Origin: Litsea cubeba | Lineage: Eukaryota > Streptophyta > Magnoliopsida > Laurales > Lauraceae | Assembly: GCA_012931725.1 (NCBI GenBank) | Contig: CM022946.1 | Location: forward strand, 2,769,200-2,833,199 | DNA: 64,000 nt | Direction of reading: 5' to 3' | Shown: positions 43,514 to 56,224 of the stretch, piece by piece | Layout of the letters: the number at the start of each line of letters is the position of its first letter | Position numbering within the stretch: the first letter of the stretch is position 1 | The notes under the pieces: generated by a model | The model's database searches: none | Told to the model about the DNA's origin: nothing | What the model saw: only the letters and a program-made list of their open reading frames with translations | Program-made: the position numbers and the translations under genes

Positions 43514-45287
43514 AGTACCTCGAATTAACAAATATCAATCCCCCTCCACCCCCACACAAGGTGATATCATAGTTTCTATAATTGAATGTGATGGACTAGT
43601 TTATAATTTCTTCTTTTTTTCATCTTTTCATGTATATTTAGCTATTCATGAAGGCTCAATGCAAACTAAAACAATAAAAGAAAAAATAAAAAAAAACTTT
43701 TTATAATAAAGTTTGCCAACCTTCTTCAAAGTGGAGGAAGGGTGCAAAAAGTAGGGGTCACAGCTACCCTTTTGACCGGGGGCACTTTTGCAGGTCATAT
43801 ATATGCCCTTTGGCAATGATCAAAATACAAGGATGGAATTGTGATTGTAAAGAAAGCATGGGGGTGGGGGGGTTTAACTTTTAAATGCAAAGCTTCCCAT
43901 GGCCATGGATATGGATGGAAATGAAGAGTTGAAAAGATGTGGGAAGAGGGAGTTCAATGATTGTGAGGTGGGCTTGTCGGGGCCGAAGAGAACATGATTA
44001 CACGCTCTACCGCTCGTGGGGACCACATGTCACGTCCCTCCTTATCTTGTCGTCAAGCTCAAGGGCACACGACATGTTGGGCCACGTGACCTCCTCCCTG
44101 CCCACGTGACATTCACGCTCGCATGTTTCCTACAATGACAGTCCTGCTCAGAAATAGTTTACTATGGCTCGGCTCGGCTCCGAAGCCGGCTCTTTTTTTT
44201 TATTTCGGCTTGAAACTAGTCATTTATTAACTAAGAGTAGATTTTGGCACTTATTAATTTTATTTAATTTTTTTTTTTTATGATATGGATGCCTTTGACC
44301 AAACAGAACTAATCTCTCGGATGGCTAAACCCACACAAATGTCAATCGGAAAACTTTAGGATAATTTCCCGAGTTGGTAGTTTAAAACCAATATTATAGC
44401 ACTTTCTAATGAGGTCTTTAGTTTTGTTGATATTTTTGAAAGTATCAAGACAATATTTATAAGGGAAAGTACTATTTCCCATTTTTATCCCAATTTTATA
44501 GCATTCTTTAATTTTTCGTGAAGTATTTAGTTTGGTTGATATTTCGAAACGATCCAGATATTTTTAAGGGGAAATACTATTTCATGTCGATTTCATGATT
44601 AATACATGATATGATAGAGAGATGCCTTGCAACTGAAACATTATAATGGATTGACAATATGAAAATATATTGTTGATAAATATGGTACATTTTTTTTTGT
44701 TTTCACTTTTTATAATTTTTTTTAGCTAAACAAGAAATCAAGCACCCGACAATGAGAGTACAAGTGGGATATGCAGATTTGCTCTTTTTTAGTTATTAGG
44801 TGAAAATAGCACTTAGAGAAATAATACACTCCAAATATCTTTGTTTTTTAAGCAATTTCTTTAGCAGTAAGATATGCCTTTATAGGTAACCCATCATCAA
44901 TACCATATTACTTTATCATCAATTTGATCAATAATTACTTAATATGCATCATTATTAAGAAGATGCATAATGCATTCCATCATTTGTTGTATAAGATGCT
45001 ATATATTCACACTCCATCCACCATATATATATTTACTCAATGATAATTTCATAGGAGCTTTTTTGGTAGTGAGTTATTACATAAATGATTAGGCGCCCAA
45101 TTAAAACTGATATAATGGTCCTAGTACGTCTAACCTAATCTAGAGTTTAGTGATTTCTCATGCCATTCTATGCCATGTGCCACTCTTAATCCACTGCTAT
45201 GCAAATTAATTCTTTGAATGTGTCATCCATCAATACATATCATTAGCGGAGAATCGATCTCAAGATAGCCCTGTAATTTACAGTCTT
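43514..45287. other. Intergenic, no gene; two G-boxes
   Basis: No exon found. CACGTG lies at 44083 and 44103 in a GC-rich patch (43970-44130). A SINE-like remnant may cover 44278-44400, but I could not define its ends. Confidence 0.4.
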
Positions 45288-45796
45288 TGGGTCGTTTTGT
45301 TTCATGTAAATTAATTTCTAGAAATTCTAAGGTTATATTTATAGGGAAGTGCTCTAGTGAGAGACACTCTCACCAAGTTGGTGAGAGATATGTGGGAGCC
45401 CTCAAATTTAAGTTGGGGGTCCTTGCACTTAAGTTGGTGAGAGTGGGTATGGAAGTGAGGGCTCTCACTCATCTCTCATAAACTTGGTGAGAGTGTCTCT
45501 CATAGGAGCACCTCCCATATTTATAAATGCGGTTCAAAATGAAGAATAAAAAATGTGAATATCCAAAAGTGGCCATATAAATTGGCTTTCCCTCCATGAA
45601 AAGTGCATCAAGGGTAGATGAAAAATGAACACCTTGCCATACTCCTAATAATTCAAATCCTAAGAAAGTCCAGGCGTCTACATTGCTACCTTGTATCCTT
45701 TATCATTTCACATCTTTAATAGTCTTTCGGTAGAGCTCATTTGATCATTAAGTACTTTGTATTTAATTTCTATACATTCTGTGCCAACAAACAAGC
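45288..45796. mobile_element. GGCCTGTTTG-type MITE interrupted by a Mutator-type MITE
   Basis: The ends GGGTCGTTTTGTTTCATG and GTGCCAACAAACAAGCTC are weak inverted repeats resembling those at 26812, 37136 and 56696. The 173-bp element at 45344-45516 is inserted inside. Confidence 0.55.
45344..45516. mobile_element. Mutator-type MITE, 173 bp
   Basis: Inverted repeats GGGAAGTGCTCTAGTGAGAG / CTCTCATAGGAGCACCTCCC are flanked by the perfect 9-bp duplication ATATTTATA (45335-45343 and 45517-45525). It folds into a hairpin with several inner GGTGAGAG/CTCTCACC copies. It shares the GAGAGTGTC word with the 24200-24366 element. Confidence 0.9.
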
Positions 45797-47474
45797 TCTC
45801 TATTTAAAGTAGATGTCAAATTCATCTGCCCGCATACATGTGATCATATTGTTCACTTCAATTAAGTTGGTCAAAATTGAGGGCCTCATCATTGAAATAT
45901 TCTTTGAATTAAGTTGAGAATCTATGATCATTTGATTTAAAACACAATATTTTTTTTTCAACATCAATGATGATAATTGATTGAAATTTGCCATGTTGAA
46001 TTTGACAATATTGTTATCCGTAATATTTGATCACCTTTCAAAGACTGTTATTGTGATCATATTAGATGTTGCATTCAACAACTCTAACAAGTTTACCAGC
46101 TGAGGTTTGGTAGGAAGTTGCTTTCTAAACCAATGATAATGATAGTGTGAAAGGAAATGAGAATATGAAGTCGCCTGCCCTAATGAATACATATCAATTC
46201 ACAGCCATGATGAAATTCGGATTGAGCATAATATCATTGTAGAAAATGATGGAGCTAGGTTTTCATCTATTTTAGAAAACACCTTGAAATCTAAAAAAAT
46301 TGAAAGTTGTCTTTAACTTTGAAATTATTCCTAAAAAAGACATCCTTGACTAACAATTTTTTTTTTTTTTGGAGAATACTATTTCCTTCTTTTCCTTTTA
46401 AGCAATTCAATTAACATACCAAAATGTTCATTAATTTAAATCTAAAATCATCCTCAATTGTTGAGGTAGATAAATTTGGATAATGGTTAAGTAATTTGGA
46501 TCAAGATTGATTTTGGGTTTGAAAAGGGGGATTTTTGGTCTTATGATCACTTAAAAATGGCAGGGGACACAAGGTGTGGGCTTGGTACGGATAGGGTGAA
46601 CCTGAATCCACCCCGGCTCACACTATGCCCATCCAAACCCTACCTAGGCCTTGGGAGGGGTATTGACAACAAATATCAAACCCATCATGTGACATGTACG
46701 CGTTGGATTGATGTTTATGTAAGAATCATGTGCCCCACTTGCCACATGAGCCCATGTTGAATTAAGCAATTGGATATGGACCAAGGCTAATCTCCCAACA
46801 AATTCTTGATTTGTAGTATTGTGAATGAGATCTATCTCTTATTAAAGAGTTTGGATAGGCATCAAGCTCTTGTGACATAGATTTCCACTAGTCCAAGAGA
46901 TTTAATAGAGATGGAAACTCTAGCTTTGAGAGCCAAAGTGTACAAAGTTAGGTGACAAGACCCATTTCTAATACATCCCAATTTGGGACTAGTAGATTAC
47001 ATTCTTTTTAGTGTTCTTTTGTTTTTAAATGTTTAAAAACTTTCATTAATGTGCACAGGAAGGGAAAATCAAGGCATGTTTCCAGCCCCTGTTGAGATAG
47101 GAGATAATAATTTTTCATCAAAACATATTGAAATTGACCATGAACTGGGTCATGGCAACCAAAACCCGATCCCACCCTGAACCCAACTCATCTGTTCTAA
47201 GTAAGCCTACAAAACCATATCCGGCCCAAATTTGAAAAACCTACTACAAAACTCACCCATAATAGGAGCCGGTCCGATCGAACGGCCACCTCTTAAACCC
47301 GACCCATTGCCATTCCTATGATTAAGGGTTAGAGGTTATTTGATAGGTAGAATTTATAACTCAAAACTCAGGGTGTCTGAGTGTTACAAATGCTTGTGTT
47401 TGGTGTGTTTATGAAGAGGCCATGATTTGTAACATAAATGTTGATTCAATGCTTTATTCACTCGGGTCTAAAAG
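45797..47474. other. Intergenic, no gene
   Basis: No exon is seen. About 46552-47319 is bounded by words resembling a degraded hAT MITE (ATGGCAGGGGAC and CCCATTGCCATTCCTA) and is rich in CCAAACCC/ACCCGACCC text. I could not find a target duplication. Confidence 0.4.
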
Positions 47475-50400
47475 TGTCACGCCCCCAAAATGTAAACCGG
47501 GGTTATGCGTGAGATTAGGGCTAATTAAAAACTTTTCAAACCTTTAATCAAATGCAACCTGGCCCCAATCGTGTCCCATAGGATCGAAGTCCGCGGTGAG
47601 GTATAAATATTTCCTCGGTAAAACACAGCGGAACATCATAATAAACAAATGGTACAATATAACATTTCAGAGTATGCGCATCTTTCTTTTCTATAGTTAA
47701 AGTTTAGCAAAAGATAACAAAAGTATATTAATTAATGGCTTCTATCACAACCTAAGCCAAAAGATAATAAATACGAACTAACCAAAGTATGAAGGCACTC
47801 GTGTGCTGGTCACGACGACAAAACCGTCGACACACAACTCGTACTCACCATCAGGCTAAACTGCCTGAAGCGACGCCTCCACTTTCCCAAAGGTAGACGT
47901 ACTCGGTACCTATGCACCAAGAGTAGCATCATCAAACACGACGGTTGGCAGGCAGATATAAATATAAAACATCAATAGATATGCAGAACGAATAAGAGTA
48001 AACGATAGACAAAATCATAGGAAATGCATAGCATTCTGATCGTAAGAAATGCATAGCATCCGAATCATAAACAGACTAACAGAACATCTAACAAATAGGC
48101 AGATCACAAAAGCTAATGCACCACGGATAGTTTCACATGACCCTCCGTACTCAACATGAGAGTTGTGGTAGAGTGGCACGGGATGCAAACCCGGCAAGCA
48201 ATCAGAATGATACCCTTTTTAAAACAAAATAAAACAAAACATCAAACTTCTTCAGAACGGGTATCTGATGGTGTACATCCATCTAAAAATAAAAAGTCGT
48301 ACTGCGCAGACGTTCAAGCCAAAGTCCTCACACAAATGGTGCCCCAAGTGTGTTGGGCGTTTACAGCTAAGTGATGCCTGACACAAGAGTCCTAAACATA
48401 CAATAGTGAGGGACTAGACTTTTCTTGTGTGAACAAGATTCCTCAAATCATAGAGAAACTACTTTTCCATCATCAAATCAAAACCAAACTTTCAAACTTC
48501 TTCAAAGCATTATCATCATAAGTAGTTCTCAACAAGCTTTACAATTAAAGCCGTCTAGCCTCAACACTTTCATCAAACTTCAGAATGAACGGAACATCAA
48601 AAGGGATCCTAAGTTCATCATCTAAGTTCATCATATAATCCCAACCAAAATAAAGCAAACGAAGCTAAGGAACATGTACATCGCATGTAGACAGTACCAG
48701 ATGGTACAATTCGGAATCATAAGCGATACTCAATCCAATCCTAAGTACAAAGTTAATCCAGCAACATCGTACATCCCTACTCAGTCAACGAAAGGGTTAA
48801 GGTTCAGGATACCTAGACGAACATTCTTCGTGCATAGATTTAAAGGGAGTATCCCGTTGTCCCGTACCGTTCAAGATTGAGTTAGGTTGAATCCCGATGC
48901 AACCGGAATAACCATGAGGAATCGTCGGCTCAAGACATTCCTCATACATAGTCAAATGAGTCCATATGGGTAGCCGAGGTTCCACCTAAGTCCAACCGAA
49001 ACCAGGATCAAAAGGCCCTTCAAAAAGGTACCTGACAGTTTCCTCGGTCGACCCCGCCCTTGGCCGGTCGACCTCCCACAAAGAGATCCGGGTCGACCTC
49101 CTTCATGCCCGGTCGACCGAGACCATGGCCGGTCGACCGGCAGTTGTAAGCCATAATACATAAATAGTAAAATGGTCAGGTGCTTTCAGCACTTGACCCT
49201 GTTTGGTCGGTCGACCGCGACCCATGGTCGGTCGACCGCATACACTGCGGTTACAGAATACAGATTCTGTAACTGCAGTGGTTTGGGTCCAATTGCCTCC
49301 CTTTCTTCTTGAACCTGATATACAACCATATCAAGTATAAAACCAGTCCATTCTAATTCCATTCATCTATCTAATCAAGTCATCAATTTCATAATCAATT
49401 CGTTAATCAAATAAACATAATTATCATGTTTTCAAATCTAAAATCAACAAATGAGCAAAGGTCATCTAAATCATCAATTAATCATCGAATCAAAGGAAAG
49501 ACAAACATATCCAAGCACATATATAAATATCTACTTGCCTTTGGTTGAAAATGCCCAAATCCATAAGTCCTAGCTCAAAGCCCAACAAACCAACCTAAGG
49601 GATAATTAGCAAAGTAAAAACTAAATTAAAACATAACTCAATGGGAAGCTCTAAGCTACTAACACACTACTACACCCAATTATAAAAACCCAATCCTAAG
49701 GGGAAGAAGAGCTTACCAAACAATTGGGTGGATGGAGTGGTGGCTAGCAAATTGGAGATGAGAAGCTTGTGGGGTCCACGCGGAGATGATGGTGATGATC
49801 GAAGGTTGTGGGGCCCACTTGATTAGTGGCCCACTAAATTAGTGGTGATGATGGTGGTGATGGTGGCCCACTTGGCAAGGGAAATGGTGAAGACAGAAAG
49901 AAAGAGAATGGAGAAAGAAAGAATAGAGAACAGAGAGAAAGAATGAAATGGTGAGATGGGTGAGGGATGAGGAAGTCAACCGATGTTGACAGTGAGTAGA
50001 GTGGAGTGGAAGTGAGGGAGAGATGAGAGAAAAGAGTGACACAGTGAAGGGGAAAATTGGGGAAAACAGAGAGAGAGAAAGAAATGGAGAAATAGAGAGA
50101 GATGGAGTGGGTTGGGTTCACCGGAGATGGTGGTGACCGGCGGCGACGAGGAAGGTGCCGGAGCAGTGGGCGGCGAGGTGAGGTGAGTGAAAGAAAGAGC
50201 TAAGATGAGAGATGAGATGAGAGAATGGAGAAAGTGGAGAAGAGAGAGAAGAAGGAGAGCTTGGTGATCGCCGGTGTGCTTGGAGTCCGGCGGCAGTGAC
50301 ATGGGGAGAGGGAGAACGAGAGATGGGAGAAAGAGAGGGATGAGAGAAATGGAGAAAGAGAGAAAAGGGGGGCTGCTGTTGTGAAGAATGGAGGGGAAAG

Positions 50401-50894
50401 TGGTCCATCGTGACCTAGGAGAGGGAATGGGGAAAAATGGAAAATGAGATGAGTGGGGGTGTTACACGTGGGTGAGGGGTGGGGTTTGATGATGAGGTGG
50501 GGTGGGGCTCACATGGGATTAATTTAGGTGGGAGTGGGGTTTGACTTTAGGAAAATTAATAAAAGAAGGTAAGGTGGGTTCGGGTCAGGTCCGGTTTTGG
50601 GTCGGGTCTGAGGGTCCGGATCGGGATGCAACAGAAGGACAAAGTCCGGGAAATTAGGTAATCTACCCAATGGTGCCAAAATCTCGAAAAGCGGAAAATA
50701 CTAAAAAGCCCTCGGAACTTTCCGCAAATAACAACACACACCCCTACTAAACCCAAACGGGCTCGAATCTCAACCCAACTTCGCACACGCGATCCTAATG
50801 ATTAATCGGACCTATTTGGCTTATAAACGAGCTTAATTAACTAAAAGCACAATTAACTAGACTAATTACAACCTTGGAATTTCGGGATGTTACA
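47475..50894 (-). repeat. 3' LTR (3420 bp) of the minus-strand element
   Basis: It is almost identical to 52804-56219. I count two substitutions (GGGCTAATT/GGGCCAATT and CCATATGG/CCAAATGG) and four single-base indels, although I did not make a base-by-base alignment. It includes a cluster of GGTCGACC palindromes (49040-49235) and a long GA-rich stretch (49860-50400), which is CT-rich on the element's own strand. Confidence 0.95.
49040..49235. repeat. Seven GGTCGACC palindromes in about 200 bp of the LTR
   Basis: GGTCGACC, or GGTCGAC with one changed flank, recurs seven times, often extended to CGGTCGACCG. The same cluster is in the other LTR at about 54370-54565. It resembles an array of binding sites, but no known factor site is assigned. 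Confidence 0.75.
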
Positions 50895-51903
50895 TCCTTC
50901 CCTCCTTAGAACATTTGGTCCTCCAAATGACTAAATCTATCATAGGTAAAAGATTTGGTTACTCATGCTAAACTCTATCTCTGATGTCTGAAGGTGGCAA
51001 GCTGGGGTGAAACTCAGGATAGCACTTACGCTGCTTGCAAACTGACCCACAATCTGCTTGCAACTCCATAACTCTGTCTGATTTAACTCACATCTGACAC
51101 AAACAATCTGCCTTGACAAAACAACACACCCTCTACGAATCTGAACTCTGATCTGCATACAATCTTCTCAATCATCTTGACCAACTACGGTTCATTCCTC
51201 TGACTGTCCTTGATTCTCTCCAACATGCCTGCTCTCATCGGAATATGCTACCAATTACCCACTAGCTGATATCTCTGCTCATTGCATCTGCCTCTGCTGT
51301 CTCAAGTTTAAATCCTCCTTGGAAAACAAGTATTGTAAATTTCTATGCTCTGAGTTCAAATCTCTCCCAATGTAGTTAGTGCATCCACATCTCTAAAGCT
51401 AAAACAACTGCTGGAATCTCCAAGTCATGGTCAATGTATCTCTTTTCGTGCTCTTTCAGCTGTTTGGACACATAGGTTGTTACTTTTTCCATTCTGCATT
51501 AGTACCAATCTCGATAGAATCCCAAAAACAACAGCAAAATTCACAAAACTGCCTCTCTGATCAACAAAGTCTGTAGTCAACCTCTACTTCGACTGCTCAA
51601 AACTGATCTCACACTGCTCTGATCATACCAACAAAACATCATTCCTTGTCAACTTGTTCAATGGGCTGCAATTGTAGAGAATTCCTTCACAAACTATCTG
51701 TAATATCCTGTCCATTATAAGAAATTTCAGATTTCTGACATTGTCTTCAACTTTCCCAACTAACCATTGCTTCCACTTACGCTGGATCCACTACTTATCC
51801 ATCTTTTCCACAAAAGAAACGGTGCAAGAATCAGTGTACTTCATGGTGATACACTTGGTTTCACAAAACTTCTGTCTAACATATCTTGCAATTGCGCTGT
51901 CAA

Positions 51904-52152
51904 CTACCTCAACTCTGCTGGAGCCTTGCGGTACACGGTCTTGGATATTAGTGTCGTCCCTGACACAAGTTCAATAGTGAAGTCAGTCTTTCTAACTGGT
52001 GACAATTCTATTATCTCTTTCGGAAAGACATCCGGGAATTCACATGTCATAGGTATATCATAACCTTCACACCCGCTTCGAATCAACCTGACTGATCCCA
52101 AAGCTGAAATAACTCCGGTACATAGGCTTCTTCTGTTCCACAAACTGAACAT
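51904..52152 (-). pseudogene. Decayed gypsy pol fragment (protease-RT junction)
   Basis: The minus-strand frame contains EFPDVFPKEI, DFTIELVSG and YRKAPAEL, matching the conserved segment between protease and reverse transcriptase in chromovirus-type gypsy pol. Upstream and downstream pol domains are absent or too decayed to read. The fragment is about 80 residues, and its ATG is probably chance. Confidence 0.75.
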
Positions 52153-52788
52153 CTGCCACTTGTAATTATACGAATCTCAATCCAACTCCAGAAGCATCAT
52201 AAAACTGTCGTTTCCTACCGGTAATATCTGAAGTCAATTTCTTCCTCAATACTAATCTCACACTTGCTTAACCACACAAAAGTACAACTTACCTGATCCA
52301 CTCTGCCAACGAACCTGTACTCGAAGAAAACCCTGAACAAATCATCTACTGAAGCCTGCTAATCTGAGAAAACTCTGAATCTCTAACACTGACATGGGAC
52401 CGAACAAAGAGAGTAATTCTAATCTCCAACAAGATCTGCTACAAAACCATCTTCAGCGAACTGGAAAAGTCTCGAGACGGTTGCAACTCCCCGAACAACC
52501 TCGAACAAAACTCAAAAAGCAACTAACTAAAACTAAGAAACTCTTATTCTAGCACAGCTGCGGTACTGAAACCACAAACAGTGGGTAATGAGACATTAAA
52601 TTCTCTCCCCACTAACAAGGAATTTGGTCCCCAAATTCATTTTTATAAGAGAAATTACTAAACACCTGATGTACTAACAAAGAATACTATAGGATCCATA
52701 CATAGTATAGTATAGATGCCAACTACCGGAACGAATTGCTCACACGCGTCCTCTTGTTTCTAGTAGATTTTATTTCTAAAAACGTGCC

Positions 52789-52800
52789 GCTCTGATACCA
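52789..52800 (-). promoter_or_regulatory. Primer-binding site of the minus-strand element
   Basis: The minus-strand word TGGTATCAGAGC is complementary to the 3' end of initiator tRNA-Met and lies three bases downstream of the 5' LTR, as expected for reverse transcription. Confidence 0.9.
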
Positions 52801-52803
52801 ACT

Positions 52804-55800
52804 TGTCACGCCCCCAAAATGTAAACCGGGGTTATGCGTGAGATTAGGGCCAATTAAAAACTTTTCAAACCTTTAATCAAATGCAACCTGGCCCCAATCG
52901 TGTCCCATAGGATCGAAGTCCGCGGTGAGGTATAAATATTTCCTCGGTAAAACACAGCGGAACATCATAATAAACAAATGGTACAATATAACATTTCAGA
53001 GTATGCGCATCTTTCTTTTCTATAGTTAAAGTTTAGCAAAAGATAACAAAAGTATATTAATTAATGGCTTCTATCACAACCTAAGCCAAAAGATAATAAA
53101 TACGAACTAACCAAAGTATGAAGGCACTCGTGTGCTGGTCACGACGACAAAACCGTCGACACACAACTCGTACTCACCATCAGGCTAAACTGCCTGAAGC
53201 GACGCCTCCACTTTCCCAAAGGTAGACGTACTCGGTACCTATGCACCAAGAGTAGCATCATCAAACACGACGGTTGGCAGGCAGATATAAATATAAAACA
53301 TCAATAGATATGCAGAACGAATAAGAGTAAACGATAGACAAAATCATAGGAAATGCATAGCATTCTGATCGTAAGAAATGCATAGCATCCGAATCATAAA
53401 CAGACTAACAGAACATCTAACAAATAGGCAGATCACAAAAGCTAATGCACCACGGATAGTTTCACATGACCCTCCGTACTCAACATGAGAGTTGTGGTAG
53501 AGTGGCACGGGATGCAAACCCGGCAAGCAATCAGAATGATACCCTTTTTAAAACAAAATAAAACAAAACATCAAACTTCTTCAGAACGGGTATCTGATGG
53601 TGTACATCCATCTAAAAATAAAAGTCGTACTGCGCAGACGTTCAAGCCAAAGTCCTCACACAAATGGTGCCCCAAGTGTGTTGGGCGTTTACAGCTAAGT
53701 GATGCCTGACACAAGAGTCCTAAACATACAATAGTGAGGGACTAGACTTTTCTTGTGTGAACAAGATTCCTCAAATCATAGAGAAACTACTTTTCCATCA
53801 TCAAATCAAAACCAAACTTTCAAACTTCTTCAAAGCATTATCATCATAAGTAGTTCTCAACAAGCTTTACAATTAAAGCCGTCTAGCCTCAACACTTTCA
53901 TCAAACTTCAGAATGAACGGAACATCAAAAGGGATCCTAAGTTCATCATCTAAGTTCATCATATAATCCCAACCAAAATAAAGCAAACGAAGCTAAGGAA
54001 CATGTACATCGCATGTAGACAGTACCAGATGGTACAATTCGGAATCATAAGCGATACTCAATCCAATCCTAAGTACAAAGTTAATCCAGCAACATCGTAC
54101 ATCCCTACTCAGTCAACGAAAGGGTTAAGGTTCAGGATACCTAGACGAACATTCTTCGTGCATAGATTTAAAGGGAGTATCCCGTTGTCCCGTACCGTTC
54201 AAGATTGAGTTAGGTTGAATCCCGATGCAACCGGAATAACCATGAGGAATCGTCGGCTCAAGACATTCCTCATACATAGTCAAATGAGTCCAAATGGGTA
54301 GCCGAGGTTCCACCTAAGTCCAACCGAAACCAGGATCAAAAGGCCCTTCAAAAAGGTACCTGACAGTTTCCTCGGTCGACCCCGCCCTTGGCCGGTCGAC
54401 CTCCCACAAAGAGATCCGGGTCGACCTCCTTCATGCCCGGTCGACCGAGACCATGGCCGGTCGACCGGCAGTTGTAAGCCATAATACATAAATAGTAAAA
54501 TGGTCAGGTGCTTTCAGCACTTGACCCTGTTTGGTCGGTCGACCGCGACCCATGGTCGGTCGACCGCATACACTGCGGTTACAGAATACAGATTCTGTAA
54601 CTGCAGTGGTTTGGGTCCAATTGCCTCCCTTTCTTCTTGAACCTGATATACAACCATATCAAGTATAAACCAGTCCATTCTAATTCCATTCATCTATCTA
54701 ATCAAGTCATCAATTTCATAATCAATTCGTTAATCAAATAAACATAATTATCATGTTTTCAAATCTAAAATCAACAAATGAGCAAAGGTCATCTAAATCA
54801 TCAATTAATCATCGAATCAAAGGAAAGACAAACATATCCAAGCACATATATAAATATCTACTTGCCTTTGGTTGAAAATGCCCAAATCCATAAGTCCTAG
54901 CTCAAAGCCCAACAAACCAACCTAAGGGATAATTAGCAAAGTAAAAACTAAATTAAAACATAACTCAATGGGAAGCTCTAAGCTACTAACACACTACTAC
55001 ACCCAATTATAAAAACCCAATCCTAAGGGGAAGAAGAGCTTACCAAACAATTGGGTGGATGGAGTGGTGGCTAGCAAATTGGAGATGAGAAGCTTGTGGG
55101 GTCCACGCGGAGATGATGGTGATGATCGAAGGTTGTGGGGCCCACTTGATTAGTGGCCCACTAAATTAGTGGTGATGATGGTGGTGATGGTGGCCCACTT
55201 GGCAAGGGAAATGGTGAAGACAGAAAGAAAGAGAATGGAGAAAGAAAGAATAGAGAACAGAGAGAAAGAATGAAATGGTGAGATGGGTGAGGGATGAGGA
55301 AGTCAACCGATGTTGACAGTGAGTAGAGTGGAGTGGAAGTGAGGGAGAGATGAGAGAAAAGAGTGACACAGTGAAGGGGAAAATTGGGGAAAACAGAGAG
55401 AGAGAAAGAAATGGAGAAATAGAGAGAGATGGAGTGGGTTGGGTTCACCGGAGATGGTGGTGACCGGCGGCGACGAGGAAGGTGCCGGAGCAGTGGCGGC
55501 GAGGTGAGGTGAGTGAAAGAAAGAGCTAAGATGAGAGATGAGATGAGAGAATGGAGAAAGTGGAGAAGAGAGAGAAGAAGGAGAGCTTGGTGATCGCCGG
55601 TGTGCTTGGAGTCCGGCGGCAGTGACATGGGGAGAGGGAGAACGAGAGATGGGAGAAAGAGAGGGATGAGAGAAATGGAGAAAGAGAGAAAAGGGGGGCT
55701 GCTGTTGTGAAGAATGGAGGGGAAAGTGGTCCATCGTGACCTAGGAGAGGGAATGGGGAAAAATGGAAAATGAGATGAGTGGGGGTGTTACACGTGGGTG

Positions 55801-56219
55801 AGGGGTGGGGTTTGATGATGAGGTGGGGTGGGGCTCACATGGGATTAATTTAGGTGGGAGTGGGGTTTGACTTTAGGAAAATAATAAAAGAAGGTAAGGT
55901 GGGTTCGGGTCAGGTCCGGTTTTGGGTCGGGTCTGAGGGTCCGGATCGGGATGCAACAGAAGGACAAAGTCCGGGAAATTAGGTAATCTACCCAATGGTG
56001 CCAAAATCTCGAAAAGCGGAAAATACTAAAAAGCCCTCGGAACTTTCCGCAAATAACAACACACACCCCTACTAAACCCAAACGGGCTCGAATCTCAACC
56101 CAACTTCGCACACGCGATCCTAATGATTAATCGGACCTATTTGGCTTATAAACGAGCTTAATTAACTAAAAGCACAATTAACTAGACTAATTACAACCTT
56201 GGAATTTCGGGATGTTACA
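52804..56219 (-). repeat. 5' LTR (3416 bp) of the minus-strand element
   Basis: This near-identical partner of 47475-50894 should carry the promoter, reading leftward from about 56219. The four-base length difference matches four single-base indels I could see, near 48295/53624, 49338/54667, 50168/55496 and 50545/55881. Confidence 0.95.
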
Positions 56220-56224
56220 AAAAG

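Larger units (their letters stand above)
47475..56219 (-). mobile_element. Recent Ty3/gypsy-derived element with 3.4-kb LTRs and a short internal region
   Basis: Read on the minus strand, the LTR begins TGTAACATCCCG and ends GTGACA. The 5-bp duplication AAAAG lies at 47470-47474 and 56220-56224. Both LTRs are present (52804-56219 upstream and 47475-50894 downstream in element orientation), with a primer-binding site TGGTATCAGAGC (52789-52800, initiator tRNA-Met) three bases after the 5' LTR and a purine tract AGGAGGGAAGGA (50895-50906) before the 3' LTR. The internal region is only 1909 bp. It holds one recognisable fragment of gypsy pol, so the element cannot be autonomous. Confidence 0.95.

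Noticed and set aside
49834..50408. Ser/Leu/His-rich minus-strand frames, repeated at 55161-55734
   Set aside because: They lie in the GA-rich part of the LTR, are low-complexity, and are broken differently in the two LTRs by a one-base indel.
47475..56219. Segmental duplication of a host region
   Set aside because: The two 3.4-kb copies begin and end with TG/CA, have a primer site and purine tract at the right places and a 5-bp target duplication, so they are LTRs.
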